Assembly: GCA_006503535.1 (NCBI GenBank)
Contig: QYRS01000010.1
Coordinates: 2,294,001-2,358,000, forward strand
Source: Arthrinium phaeospermum
Lineage: Eukaryota; Ascomycota; Sordariomycetes; Amphisphaeriales; Apiosporaceae
Direction of reading: 5' to 3'
DNA: 64,000 bases
In this document: piece after piece, positions 1-10,494 of the stretch
Position numbering within the stretch: the first letter of the stretch is position 1
How the letters are laid out: each line of letters begins with the position of its first letter
The notes under the pieces: generated by a model
Seen by the model: only the letters and a program-made list of their open reading frames with translations
Told to the model about the DNA's origin: nothing
Databases searched by the model: none
Translations under genes and position numbers: made by a program

Positions 1-162
1 TTCGCAGATCTTTCTCTGAAGAGAATGCCTTGGAGTGCTGTTGGCACCAATGACGTTGTTGATCAATTGGCTGAGCAGGCGCAGCAGATGGAGATGGCGC
101 AGTGGATGGGGGTGATGCAGCAGATGCGACATGAGCAGGGCTGTGATGTGGCGATGCCCTAA
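1..162 (+). CDS. 3' end of an unrecognised protein-coding gene, cut by the window edge
   Basis: Frame 1 is open from the first base to a TAA at 160-162 and gives 53 residues. The segment is rich in Gln and Met, with a run containing AEQAQQMEMAQWMGVMQQM that looks like an amphipathic helix. No start lies inside the window, so the gene would begin to the left. I do not recognise the family. The open frame is short, so it could be chance; the helical composition is the only positive argument. Confidence 0.35.
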   Translation, partial: FADLSLKRMPWSAVGTNDVVDQLAEQAQQMEMAQWMGVMQQMRHEQGCDVAMP

Positions 163-1709
163 CTGATTGGCTTGTGTCGGCAGATATTGAAGGAGTACTT
201 GTTGGAGAGGGCGATGATGAGTTTTGAGATGCATCATCAGGACGGATTGGTGTTAATAGTGCAGACGGCGTGATGAAACCATCATCGTCTTCTTCGATTG
301 ATTGAATAGGGCCATTGTGGGCAGTGACTGGCGATGGAAGCTGTAGAGCCCCAGGATTGACGCACTGAGTACCATTGATTGCACACAGTGAACATGTGGA
401 ATGCTGAATGGTACCCCAGAAGTGCTGGTCGCAGTCATGCTGTTGGGTGCTGTCGAAGATGGCGGGACAATGATTACAGGGGCGTACGGTGCTGAGAGTC
501 TCGAAGGGACCGGCTCGACCGTCTGTTAATTGATGATCATGTTGTTGATCTTGAATTGGTCGTGCGCGGATGTATCAACACCCGCGCCGTGCCACTGGCA
601 ATTCGGTTGATTTGTGACACTTGTAGTGACACTTGAAGCTGCCCGGTTCTGGTGTCGCCAGTGACTTGCACTGACGATAGTTGCAGGAATTAGAGTAGAA
701 GGACGGAGTTCAGAAAGGAGAGGCGCTTCTCTAATACTACCTAGGTAGCTAGGCATGGCCATCAATCGAATTGAGGCCATTTCACATAGCGCATTGACTT
801 AGGTACCAGCTTTCATGCTACTACTGATGTAGTACACGTGCAGGTACTCCCATCAATCAACGGCCCGCCCAGCTAGGCCATTTCTGAGGCCATTCATTCC
901 CCAGGCACCAGGCGGCTGGGCTTTTCGCATTACCTATCAGATTCCAATGGAACACCAAAACTACAGTGTATACAGAGTACATGCTTGCTTACAGGGAGGT
1001 ACAGAATGGGGAAATGGCCTCGACTACCCGAGGGTTCTTAGTGACCTGGGTATATCGGTAACCGTGCCGCGCCCCCGTTTTACTCACTCCAGGATTCGCT
1101 TAGGCTCGCGAGTAGATAGGGAACCCCAAATATGTAGCCTGCAAAGCGTAGCTGACACCGCCTCGTTGCATCTGCATTAAATTATTTGGCACAGCTTGGA
1201 AAGTTGAAATTTCGCACTGCCACTCTTGCAGGTGCTTTATGATAGTTTGATGGCTTGTTTCTCTTCGGTTCACTTCGATATACCTAAACCATTGATAAGA
1301 GTATATAAGCCATTTCTAGTTACATTTGTACCGGATGAAGTGCATTGGGTCTTGGAGCTACATTATGAGAGGGAGCTACAAGTGAGGGCGTCCTCTCAGT
1401 GTGGCCTAAAACCAGGTAGGGAGTACAATACGGAGGCTTGCATGATTTTACGTCTGTGCGATAATTACGGAATCTAGGTCTTCCAACCAATCACATAACT
1501 TACTTAGATAAGCAATTACAACGTTTTAGCAACCGCTACGAGGTGGAGTTCCGTTCGAAAACATCAGGATCTGGTTGTTTATCCGCATCTATTTGCTGTA
1601 CGAAGTTCGCGCTTATATCGCATTCAAATCTTCACTAATAAACATGTTGAATATTGAAACAAGGAAATAAGAAAACATCTGCCGCATCACCTGGAAGGAA
1701 ACTCTCGGA
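163..1709. other. Intergenic, nothing recognised
   Basis: Only short overlapping open frames of non-protein-like composition occur here. No tRNA, repeat array or convincing exon was seen. The right end is the 3' flank of the minus-strand gene at 1710-3053. Confidence 0.5.
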
Positions 1710-3053
1710 TCAGAGCTGTATATACTCAGCACTCTCCTCAGACCCTTGTCCATCAGACTTAGACTTATCAGTGCTGCCATCGCTCTTCTCCTCTTCCTCC
1801 TCCTCCCCGGAGGACCCCTCATCCGGCGCCTCGTCGCGCTCGAGGACCTCCTTGGCGTTCTCGATATCCTCCTTCCGGATGCTCTTGTTCACGGACTCCA
1901 GCGTCTTGGCCGCGAACCGGTCCAGGGGCACCTCGTAGACCCGCGTCTCGATCTCGCGCAGCCCCTTCTTCTCGAGCGCAATGTCGTCCTGCACGCGCTT
2001 CGCATCCCGCTTGACGCGCGCCTCGCACTTGTCGACGTGCTCCTCGAGGACGGGGATGCTGCGGAGGACCTCGACCAGCCCCTGAACCCGCTCATCGGGC
2101 TCCGCCCCTTCTTCTTCTTTCGGTTGTGTCTGCTGCTTCTTGGACTTGCGGCGCCGCAGCACTTTCTCCGCCTCGTCCCACGTCCGCGGGTCCTTGAACG
2201 CCATGATGCGCCGGCGGAGGTCCTCGCGCTCGTTATCGCGGCGCGCGAAGAGGCCCTCGACCAGGTCGAGGTGCTCGACGATGTCGGGGTCGCGGCGGTC
2301 CTCGCCCTTGTCCTTGTCGAGGAAGGCCTTCTCGTAGGGGTCGAAGCAGAGCTTGTTCAGGTCGCGGAACCGGAGCTCGAGCGTCTTCTTGACGCGGTTC
2401 AGGCGCCGCATCGCCCGGTCCCGCGCCGGGATCTTGACGTCGCCGAGCTTCTCCTCCGGGTCCCGGTTGCGCCAGTTGCTGTTGGCGGCCGAGGTGCTGA
2501 GCTTGGGGGCACTCTTGACCTTCTTCTGGTCGATCTTGCCGTCGTCGTCTCCGTTCTTCTCCTTTTCCTTGTCCGCCTTCTTTTTGGCGGGGGTGGGAGG
2601 AGGAGGGGCGTTCTTTTCCTTGGCGGCACCGCGGGCCTTGACAGGGGTAGAGTTGGCGCCGGTGGCGGCCTTGGCCGTGGGCTTCTTCTTCTTACCTTGG
2701 GACTTTGGCTCCGGGGCCGGCTTGCTCCGCTTTGAGGGCTTGTCTGCCTTGTCGCCCTCTTCCGCCGCTCGCTTTCTCTTGGGCGGATTTTGCTGCGGCT
2801 TCTGGGCCTTCTTTTTCTTGTCGCCGCCTTCGGCGTCATCCTCAGATCGCTTTCTCTTCGGGGTATTAGGGGTGGAAGCAGCAACAGGGGCGGACGCAGT
2901 CTCCTTCGGGCTATCTTTAGGCGCGCCCTTGGGCATGGAAGCCTCTCCCCCACTGGGTACGTCTGACTTCTGCATGTTACTAGAACCTACCGTGGGCTTC
3001 CCCTTTGGTACTCCGGAGGTCTCTCCCTGAGTTCTACTGTGTGAAATACTCAT
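1710..3053 (-). CDS. Lysine/proline-rich, probably nuclear, coiled-coil protein of unknown function
   Basis: A single exon of 447 residues from an ATG at 3053. Residues 1 to about 190 are disordered and very basic, with several NLS-like clusters (TPKRKRSED, PPKRKRAAEE, GKKKKP). Residues about 200-350 are charged and helical, containing RAMRRLNRVKKTLELRFRDL and a later stretch around REDLRRRIMAFKDPRTWDEA. The C-terminus (about 405-440) is a Glu/Ser-rich acidic tail. Third positions are strongly G/C, unlike the flanking DNA, and the opposite strand is open only as a shadow of that bias. The composition suggests a nuclear nucleic-acid or chromatin-associated protein; this is inference from composition, and no catalytic domain is visible. 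Confidence 0.8.
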   Translation of the reverse strand: MSISHSRTQGETSGVPKGKPTVGSSNMQKSDVPSGGEASMPKGAPKDSPKETASAPVAASTPNTPKRKRSEDDAEGGDKKKKAQKPQQNPPKRKRAAEEGDKADKPSKRSKPAPEPKSQGKKKKPTAKAATGANSTPVKARGAAKEKNAPPPPTPAKKKADKEKEKNGDDDGKIDQKKVKSAPKLSTSAANSNWRNRDPEEKLGDVKIPARDRAMRRLNRVKKTLELRFRDLNKLCFDPYEKAFLDKDKGEDRRDPDIVEHLDLVEGLFARRDNEREDLRRRIMAFKDPRTWDEAEKVLRRRKSKKQQTQPKEEEGAEPDERVQGLVEVLRSIPVLEEHVDKCEARVKRDAKRVQDDIALEKKGLREIETRVYEVPLDRFAAKTLESVNKSIRKEDIENAKEVLERDEAPDEGSSGEEEEEEKSDGSTDKSKSDGQGSEESAEYIQL

Positions 3054-3688
3054 GTTGCTCGTCCTGGGTCTCTGGCAAGTTGTGAGTTGCTTGGTCTTGC
3101 TATGTTGGGTTATATTAGTGATGCACCAAATAAAGCGATGAGGATGTCAGAGTCCACTAGCTTTTATGGTTTAGTTTCGAAAGGGAATGCGACATCCCTT
3201 CCATTGTCGCCCGGGACAATAATTTCCTTTGATTCTCTCACAATGCTCTTTATTGGCCCGGGTTTTCATCCTTTCAGGTGTATAAAGACCAAACAATGGA
3301 CCATAATGTGTTCTTTGTCATCAATCCTTATCCTGTTGCCCTAGGGGCTATCGTATCTCAACCCGGGGATGTAGCTAGAAGGGAGCTCCCCCACATGCTG
3401 AGCGCAATGCTTAATTTGACATCTCAGGCCAAGTGCAGTGGCCCTTAGCCTTACGGTGCTTAGTTAGGTAATGGCCCCAGTTGCTACAGTGCTAAATATT
3501 AAATAAAGGAGAGGTATGCCAAATACAAGTAGGCAGAGCACTGTTGTAGTCAACCACCCAAATGGTGACTTGACTTGACACGCTCACCAGCAAGCGAAAC
3601 TTATTTGCCAAACCGATCGGTCTCATCACATCTATATCCACGGAGGAGAATTGAGCATATAAAATCCTGAAGCAGACACCGAGAGAAT
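3054..3688. promoter_or_regulatory. Divergent intergenic region between two genes
   Basis: This 635-bp stretch lies between two genes that diverge from it (minus-strand gene ending its 5' side at 3053, plus-strand gene starting at 3689), so it should hold both promoters. No specific element can be named. Confidence 0.4.
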
Positions 3689-5515
3689 ATGACGCGCAGA
3701 TCACGACCGAAGAAGCGTGCAGTGGCTCGGCCCCGCCAACTTTCGCCGCGCCTTATCCCAAGGGACTGGTTCGCAAACCTACCCAACGAACTCGTGATCC
3801 TATCGGCACACTATATGAGCATCTCAACCTTACGAAGCCTTTCCATGACGAGCAGAAGATACCACGATCTCCTAGGCCGAGGATTCGTGTATGAAGAGGA
3901 GGTCGAGGACGAGCGCCTCTTCGACGAGGCTCGAAAACGGTTCGAGCAGCTTGAGCGGGTGAACGGTCTCACATTTGACAACAATGACATTCTGAAGTGG
4001 CCAGGATGCAAATTAAAGCCCAAAGGGGATCCTCTCAGCAAAGACGACTGCGCATTTCTCGACAGATGCGTCAACCGGTGGGGTAGGGGAATTCTCTGGC
4101 TCAATGCCAGCGAAACCAAGGTCGAATTCCAACGCGATTCGAAAAGAGCAAAGGTGGGACCCAGAAAATATAAGCAACTAGTATCCTCGGACAACACCTT
4201 GATTAACGAGCTGCTCCCCTATATGCGGGCGGGTTGCCTCATATTTCGAGCAATCGAGAAATGCTTCGACACGCAAGTCATTGAGCATATCGTCGACGCC
4301 TATCTGCTGAAGTACCCGGACGCATTGCAGGGCCAGAAGGGAACACGCTGGAGAGTAGATCTTGCTGCGCCAAAATTACAATTCAAGCTCTGTCTCCCCC
4401 CTGTCCTCTGGGCTTGCAGCCGGAACCGGGTCGATGTGCTCGAGCTACTGCAAAGCAAATACAACATGGAAGGAAAGAGGGCCGAGGACAATGTTGATAT
4501 CAACGTCGTCGTCATGGACGAGGAGACTATAATCACCACAGACACCATATCTTTATGGCGCGAGCCTAACCCATCTTGGCCTCGACTCGTGGTGGACGCG
4601 TGGCAAGCCGCCTTCTACCACCTGGACCCAGAAGCGCGTCATTCATATGGTTCCGCTGCTCCCGGCGAAGACGTGTGTATTTGGCTCCTGAACAAGAATT
4701 TGGGTTTCTCGTCGCGTCCCGACGGCATCTCGATTGCCATCCTGGTCGAGGCGGCAGAATACAGAATGTTGCGCCTTCTGCGCGCCTTGATCGAACGCTT
4801 CAGGGGCCAACTGGCCACGGAGGAGTTCCAACGTGCCCTGACACTGGCTCTCCAGGCCGTCGCAGGATCTCGAGATGGGAGAACCGGCGATCCGACATGG
4901 GCTGATTGGAGCGAGGGGCACGAAGAGGTGATTGACATCCTGATCGGGGCGGGCACAAGTATCCCATTGCGAAATAACCCGCACGAGTACCTCGACAGCG
5001 GCCTGCCCGGCGCGAGCGTGCTGCTGCGCCAGGACCCTGACCGCGCCGAGGACAAGGGGCTGTTAGCCCGCGCCGTCACGTGGAGACCGCGCAATGCCGT
5101 GCATTTACTCAAGCTCCAGATGGCCCAGAAACTGACCGACTACCGGGACTTGAAAGCCGCACTGTTGCAGACCATTATGTGGGGCGGCGAATTGCGCCTC
5201 GAGTTCCTGAAGACGGTGTTCCCCTTGAACGTGGATTTGCTATACAGCCCGGCCGAGCGCACATCTCCGCAGGGCCGATTCCTGGCGTACAGGAACCTGA
5301 TACAGTCCTTAATTGACCAGATGAGCAGATGCTTTAAGACAGATCGATACGATAATGCACTGTACCTTGTGGAGATCTTGGGTCGTTCGCGCGTCGGGGT
5401 GGACTTGACCATGGAGCTGCATATGAGCAAGTCAGGTGTCGAGGAACACGATAGGAAGGTTGCCGCGGGTGTATGGGCTGCTGGAAGGCGCAAATACGTA
5501 CGCTATCGGTACTAA
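3689..5515 (+). CDS. F-box/ankyrin-like protein, paralogue A of the local family
   Basis: A single exon of 608 residues. A basic N-terminus leads into an F-box-like helix set starting near residue 29 (WFANLPNELVILSAHYMSIS). F-box proteins normally bind Skp1 and present substrates to SCF ubiquitin ligases. Residues about 220-250 (PPVLWACSRNRVDVLELL) resemble a divergent ankyrin helix pair. Further blocks are shared with the genes at 10.5-12.6, 13.7-15.7 and 16.7-18.4 kb: DRCVNRWGRGILWL, EDVCIWLLNKNLGFSSRPDG and LLARAVTWRPRNAVHLLKLQM. This copy is the most diverged of the four and lies on the opposite strand. The start at 3689 is the first ATG, and no upstream exon was found. Substrates are unknown. 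Confidence 0.8.
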   Translation: MTRRSRPKKRAVARPRQLSPRLIPRDWFANLPNELVILSAHYMSISTLRSLSMTSRRYHDLLGRGFVYEEEVEDERLFDEARKRFEQLERVNGLTFDNNDILKWPGCKLKPKGDPLSKDDCAFLDRCVNRWGRGILWLNASETKVEFQRDSKRAKVGPRKYKQLVSSDNTLINELLPYMRAGCLIFRAIEKCFDTQVIEHIVDAYLLKYPDALQGQKGTRWRVDLAAPKLQFKLCLPPVLWACSRNRVDVLELLQSKYNMEGKRAEDNVDINVVVMDEETIITTDTISLWREPNPSWPRLVVDAWQAAFYHLDPEARHSYGSAAPGEDVCIWLLNKNLGFSSRPDGISIAILVEAAEYRMLRLLRALIERFRGQLATEEFQRALTLALQAVAGSRDGRTGDPTWADWSEGHEEVIDILIGAGTSIPLRNNPHEYLDSGLPGASVLLRQDPDRAEDKGLLARAVTWRPRNAVHLLKLQMAQKLTDYRDLKAALLQTIMWGGELRLEFLKTVFPLNVDLLYSPAERTSPQGRFLAYRNLIQSLIDQMSRCFKTDRYDNALYLVEILGRSRVGVDLTMELHMSKSGVEEHDRKVAAGVWAAGRRKYVRYRY

Positions 5516-6677
5516 TGGTCACCACTACGACCGTATAGAGAGCCAGGCCGGCCCATGTTGTTAGCGCCGCGGCAGCGGGCGACGTTAGTGTTGAGGCTGG
5601 CCGGCGTGAAGAGCGATAGTTCTTGGCGGAGAAGATATGACTTTGTACTTAGACTGTACGATTGACGCTGGTATCGTCTATGGCGATGATATGAATAGGA
5701 CACATCAAGTCCACTTTACCAGATACTGCACAACGGGATTCCTGACTGAAGACCTTATACACAAGAGAAGTAATGAATCACAACACTATCACTAACAACG
5801 CAGAAATACGGCTATTATCGAATCCAAAGTCATTGCTAGGGGACAGTGTGCCTGTCAGTACGTCATAAAGAGCCAATTGTTTCATACCGTTCTTTCAGGA
5901 CGCATCTCCCACCGCTTTCAGCAGCTGGTTCCGGGTTTCGAATCCTAGTCTCGAGGCACAGCGATGGCAGCAAAAACGATGGGATCACTGCAATATAAGA
6001 CAGCTACACTCTACTCGTGAAGCTAGAAAATGATGTGTAGCACATGCATGGGGATGAAAGGTTTTGTTGGTAGACCCAGCTCAGGGGCTACCGGCAATGC
6101 CCAAAAAGGGGCGTCACGTGCATACAACGCACGGACCAACGTTTATCGTGCATAGGGTGTTGGCGATCCCCATTATCGTAGACGGGGAGAGCATGACAGG
6201 ATATATTGTCGCGATCTCCGCTGGATCCGAAATCATACATAGAAGGTCAACACCAAGAACATGCCGTCGTCATATAGTTCTAACAAGCATATGGGAACCT
6301 GGTCAATATGTGTGTGGGATTGATCTGTTTCCAAATGAAACAAGTGGGCGTCGAAGCTATCCCGGTGTGAATGTCTGCATCGGACGTGTTGCTGAGATTT
6401 TCGTGGCGTAACGCTAGAGCTGAGACCAATAATACTTCCTACATGTCACCGCCCTTTTGTCAAAAACAGGGTTCAAGCCTAGAGTGCCTAAGTGGCTTGA
6501 CCGCAATGCCCAATGACGACAGTGAGGCTGGCTATCGGGCTTAATTGGTACAACTGGCCTGTAACACATGACCATGCACAGCCCCCGCAGCCTGAGTTCC
6601 CCTCTTCTGCCCGATACTGAAATGTGCGAAGTTTTTCACCCTGGCTCCCATTCATCCACGTTCTGACCAAACCCATC
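5516..6677. other. Intergenic, likely promoter of the NLR gene at its right end
   Basis: About 1.16 kb. A 115-codon open frame at 6064-6411 begins with a non-ATG codon and has no protein-like pattern, so it is not called. Two B-box-like strings (about 5934 and 6469) lack an A box or foldable arms. Confidence 0.45.
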
Positions 6678-9600
6678 ATGGAGTCCGTGGCCGCTCTCGG
6701 TGTGGCCGCGGCAGCGGTGCAATTCTTCGGCGTCGTCGTGAAAGCGACTGCGCTCTGCCGCGAGATTCGCGACAACGCCGAGTCGGCGACTGATCACAAC
6801 AGAGACCTGGAGGCCTCCGTGCGGGAGCTACAGGACGTGCAGGCCCAGCTCGCACATGCTGCTCAATCAAGCAAACCATCCACACGTCGTCGTATAGCAA
6901 GTTGCGTTGCCAAATGCCACCAGGAGTCCAATGAGCTTCTTAGCTTGCTGGAAGAGGTGCGTGGTGCAGGCAAGAATCGGAGTACTCTCAAGAACATGTG
7001 CCGTGCCTTGAGAAACGGTCGCAAAATCGAGAAGCTGGAGCGGTCTTTACTGTCGAAGAGGGACAGCCTACACAGCGTCCTACAACAGGAACATTGGTAA
7101 GTACAGGATGTCCACATGTATCAATTCAATTCATGGATATCCACTAATGTTACCTGAAGGCATCTTTCCGAAAGCCAGGAAACAAAACTTCGAGAAGTAC
7201 TTGAAGGGTTATCGCAGATCAACGTGGCCATCGGAGAAGCACTCAAGGGTCAAACCATACAGATCATGAATGGTCTGAACCAAACAGATTCAGACATGAA
7301 AACACTCTTTGCCCAGTCCGAAAGTAATGCATCGAGAAGGCATACCCAAGCAATGAGCGAGACTCAAAGGCGCCGTGAGGAGTCAGAGACAAAAGAAAAC
7401 GTGGAGAAGTTCCTCCAAACACTGTTCTTCCCGGAAATCCTGGAACGGCAAAGTCAGATCAAAGACGCTTCGCCTGGCACGCTAGAGTGGATCTTTGAGA
7501 CTGAAGATATGGATGTTTCGAAAAATGAAGAAATCAGTTATCGGGGGGCGGCGCAGCGGCCCTGGGATGATCTTGCAGCATGGCTCCGCAATATGGATGT
7601 TTCGAAAAATGAAGAAATCAGTTATCGGGGGGCGGCCCAGCGGCCCTGGGATGATCTTGCAGCATGGCTCCGCAATGACAATGGAGTGTACTGGGTCAAC
7701 GGAAAAGCCGGTTCCGGGAAAAGCACTCTCATGGCTCACATTCTTGCTGACACCCGCACAAAGAAGGCACTCGATGTTTGGTGCAGAGGTCAGAACTGCA
7801 ATGTTCTATCCTACTTTTTCTGGTGTGCCGGCACTGGCATGCAAAAGAGCATAGTTGGTCTGCTCCGGAGCTTGCTTTACCAAGTTTGTGCCGGAAAGCC
7901 CAAACGGACCCTGGCTATCATGAACCAATTGGCTATTGGGACGTCGATGATGCATACGTGGACTGAGAAGTTGCTCAAAAAGGCTTTTCACGAGGCAATC
8001 GACATTGCTACAGAGAGTCGGTTTTGTGTCCTCGTCGATGGCCTCGACGAGTTCGATGGGAACTATGCCGAGCTAATCGATCTGATATTTGAATTCCAAG
8101 GCCATGAGAGAGTCAAATTCTGCGTCTCAAGCCGTCCAGAGGTCCAACTCAACAAAAGACTATCTTCTTGCTGGACAGTACGCTTGCAAGATCTGAACTT
8201 TTCCGACATCGCTCAATTCACCAAGCTAAGATTATCCGAGGTTGGACTGAATATTGATACTGGGTATGAACTTCCACATAAACATATCGCTAGACGAGCA
8301 GATGGCGTCTTTCTGTGGGCAACATTGGTGACAGAATCCTTGGTACGAGGTTTCGAGGCTGGTGACGACGGAGAAACTCTGTTGATGCGACTCAAAACAG
8401 TACCACAGGGCTTGAATGACCTTTTCAAGTCCATGTTGAGCAAAGTCGAGACCGTTCATCGCGAATCACTCGCGTTCTATTTGCACGCTTTAAGCTTTGA
8501 CAAACCCGATAACTCTCTTCTCTCGATTGCCAACTTGACCGCATCAAAGGCCCCAAAGACCCTATCCTCTTTGGCAAGCTTTGAAATGGCTTGCAAGCGA
8601 ACAGAGTCTCAAGTTATAGCCCAGAGTGCAGGCTTAATAGAGATTGGTGAATCAAGTCTGCACGAAGTCTTTTGCGAAAGTTCATGGGACCCTTCAGACG
8701 TTTGGCTCAAGACAGAAGGCTCTACACTACCTGTTACACGGAAGCGTCAAACAGACTCTGTTGAGTACCCAGCGACATTAATGTACGAGGCTAAAGCGAT
8801 CAGGTGGATACACCGCTCTGCCTATGACTTTGTTTGGGATCAGGACAATGCTATTGTTTTGAACCTATCGCATACTACGCCCAAAGACGTCTTACAAAAG
8901 CTGTTTAAGGGCTACTTGACTCTCATCACTCATTTGCCTTCATGTCTCTATTTCAACGAGTTCGAGGCGGAAAAAGAAAGTCTGACAGAGAGGAGAATCG
9001 AGTCACTCATGGTCAGCATAAAACACCGTTGGTATTCGGACAACTTGATCACCCGAGAAGCTATTGAAGATTTGCGTTCATCATTTGCTTCAATAGATTG
9101 CAGAGAGATGATCGGCATTACTGAAACGTATGGCAACCTGGAGAACTTCCCACCTGATTGGAGTTTTTGGGATACTTGCATTCATACTAATACCGACCAA
9201 TATATCTCCGAAAGTCTCGATATATTGCCCTTATCGATGTACGGCGCTGCAATAGACGCTAACCAATCTGGTTCCCCCTATATTACGCTCAAGCTCATCC
9301 GAAGGCTTCGAAACACTATCGTTAATCTCTTGGAGATGTCGCGCCATAAATGTCATATCCGCCTCCTATGGACAACCTTCAGCCTTATGCCAAGCATTTC
9401 ATACAGCTTATTCCCAAATCAAATCAGCTCCGCCATCTCTCTTTTGACCGAGAAATGTTTGGCAGCCGACATTGCTTGGACTTTATTCACTTTGAACCAA
9501 GGCGTCTACTATCCCTGCCGCACTGTATTAAATTACTGGCATGAGATTATTAACAAGTCCGGCTTGTTCATCGAGGTAGCTAATCGCAGCCCACACTTAT

Positions 9601-10217
9601 GCATACAGGCTTCCGCATCTGTGTTTCTCAAAGGAGCAACTGAGTGGTCAAATTACTTTGTCTTTCGGCCTAATGCATTTCGAATCATCAGTTTCCCATT
9701 TGGAAAGACATCGCCTAATTCGTGTGATCCGGGTTTCGAAACCGATCGCTTTGTTTACTTCGACACCACCCCAAACACTACAAAGCACGTATCTCAATAC
9801 CTTCGACAATACAATCCAGAACGCGATGAGCTAAGATGGCTAAAACTGGTCGCGACTATGGACGAAGTTGGCACATGTCATCAGAAAATCATCGACGATT
9901 TCCGGGCCAACGAGCAAAAGCTGGAAGCAACCGAGAAAGCTCGTGTGGTTGAATGTCTGGAAGCGCACCTCTTGGACATGCTGATGTCAATCAGGGTAGA
10001 CCCAGATACGCTGGACGACGGAACTACCTCCTCGTTGCCTGATAGCGATGTGGAGGAGGAGTCGGCTGTTAGTGGGGATTATGGGGACCAGACCGGGGAG
10101 CAGGAAGCCCAGCTATTTGATGAAAGTCGGTCAAACAGGGCGATAGATGAGGAGGATTCCTCAGATTGGTTCACGGACGATGGTGCTTCCATGGCATCTT
10201 CTGAAGAAGCTGCTTGA
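6678..10217 (+). CDS. NACHT-type STAND/NLR protein with HeLo/SesA-like N-terminus
   Basis: Two exons, 6678-7096 and 7160-10217. The 63-bp intron has donor GTAAGT, branch CACTAATG and acceptor AG at 7158-7159, and joining restores TGG and one frame of 1158 residues. Residues 1 to about 130 (VAALGVAAAAVQFFGVVVKA...) match the pattern of fungal STAND N-terminal domains of the HeLo-like/SesA class, which act as death or signalling effectors. The NACHT core has Walker A GKAGSGKST at residues 321-329, Walker B FCVLVDGLDEF at 428-438 and the sensor-like stretch VKFCVSSRP. After it comes a helical region typical of fungal NPHP3-N/NACHT proteins. No WD40, ankyrin or TPR repeats are visible at the C-terminus, which ends in an acidic tail. 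Residues 257-312 hold a duplicated 28-residue segment. The likely role is non-self recognition or programmed cell death; this is family inference. Confidence 0.88.
7509..7676 (+). repeat. Two-copy 84-bp in-frame tandem duplication inside the NLR gene
   Basis: Unit 1 is 7509-7592 and unit 2 is 7593-7676. They differ by one base (G versus C within the GGCGGCSCAGCGG stretch), which is synonymous. Each encodes 28 residues, beginning MDVSKNEEISYRG and ending DDLAAWLRN, the segment that normally occurs once before the P-loop. Confidence 0.97.
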
Positions 10218-10494
10218 GGGTTTGAGGATGATCACTAGACATCATTTCGTTTTCTTGGTCTTTTTATAACAATTCCTTTCTTTCCTACATACTATTCGCT
10301 GATCTGGCGTGCCTCCTGATAAAGGCTAGCACGCTCCCAGTAGTTTCTTCCGATCTGAAGCATTGAGTGTAGCAGGCCCCAGCAATGAGCGTTGCCCACA
10401 GCTTGTTCATAACAATCCATCCGAGGTAGCTTATAATCGTACAAATCTCGTCCCCTTTCGCATTCCTCGAAACGCGAAGCTCAGCAGCAACTTG

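Noticed and set aside
1746..2735. Long plus-strand open frame of 329 codons, rich in Leu and Arg
   Set aside because: It lies antisense to the Lys/Pro-rich gene and arises from that gene's high third-position GC; its composition is not protein-like.
6064..6411. 115-codon plus-strand frame upstream of the NLR
   Set aside because: It begins with TTG, has no recognisable motif and no codon bias.
5925..6480. B-box-like strings suggesting tRNA genes near 5934 and 6469
   Set aside because: No A box at suitable distance and no acceptor or D arm can be folded.
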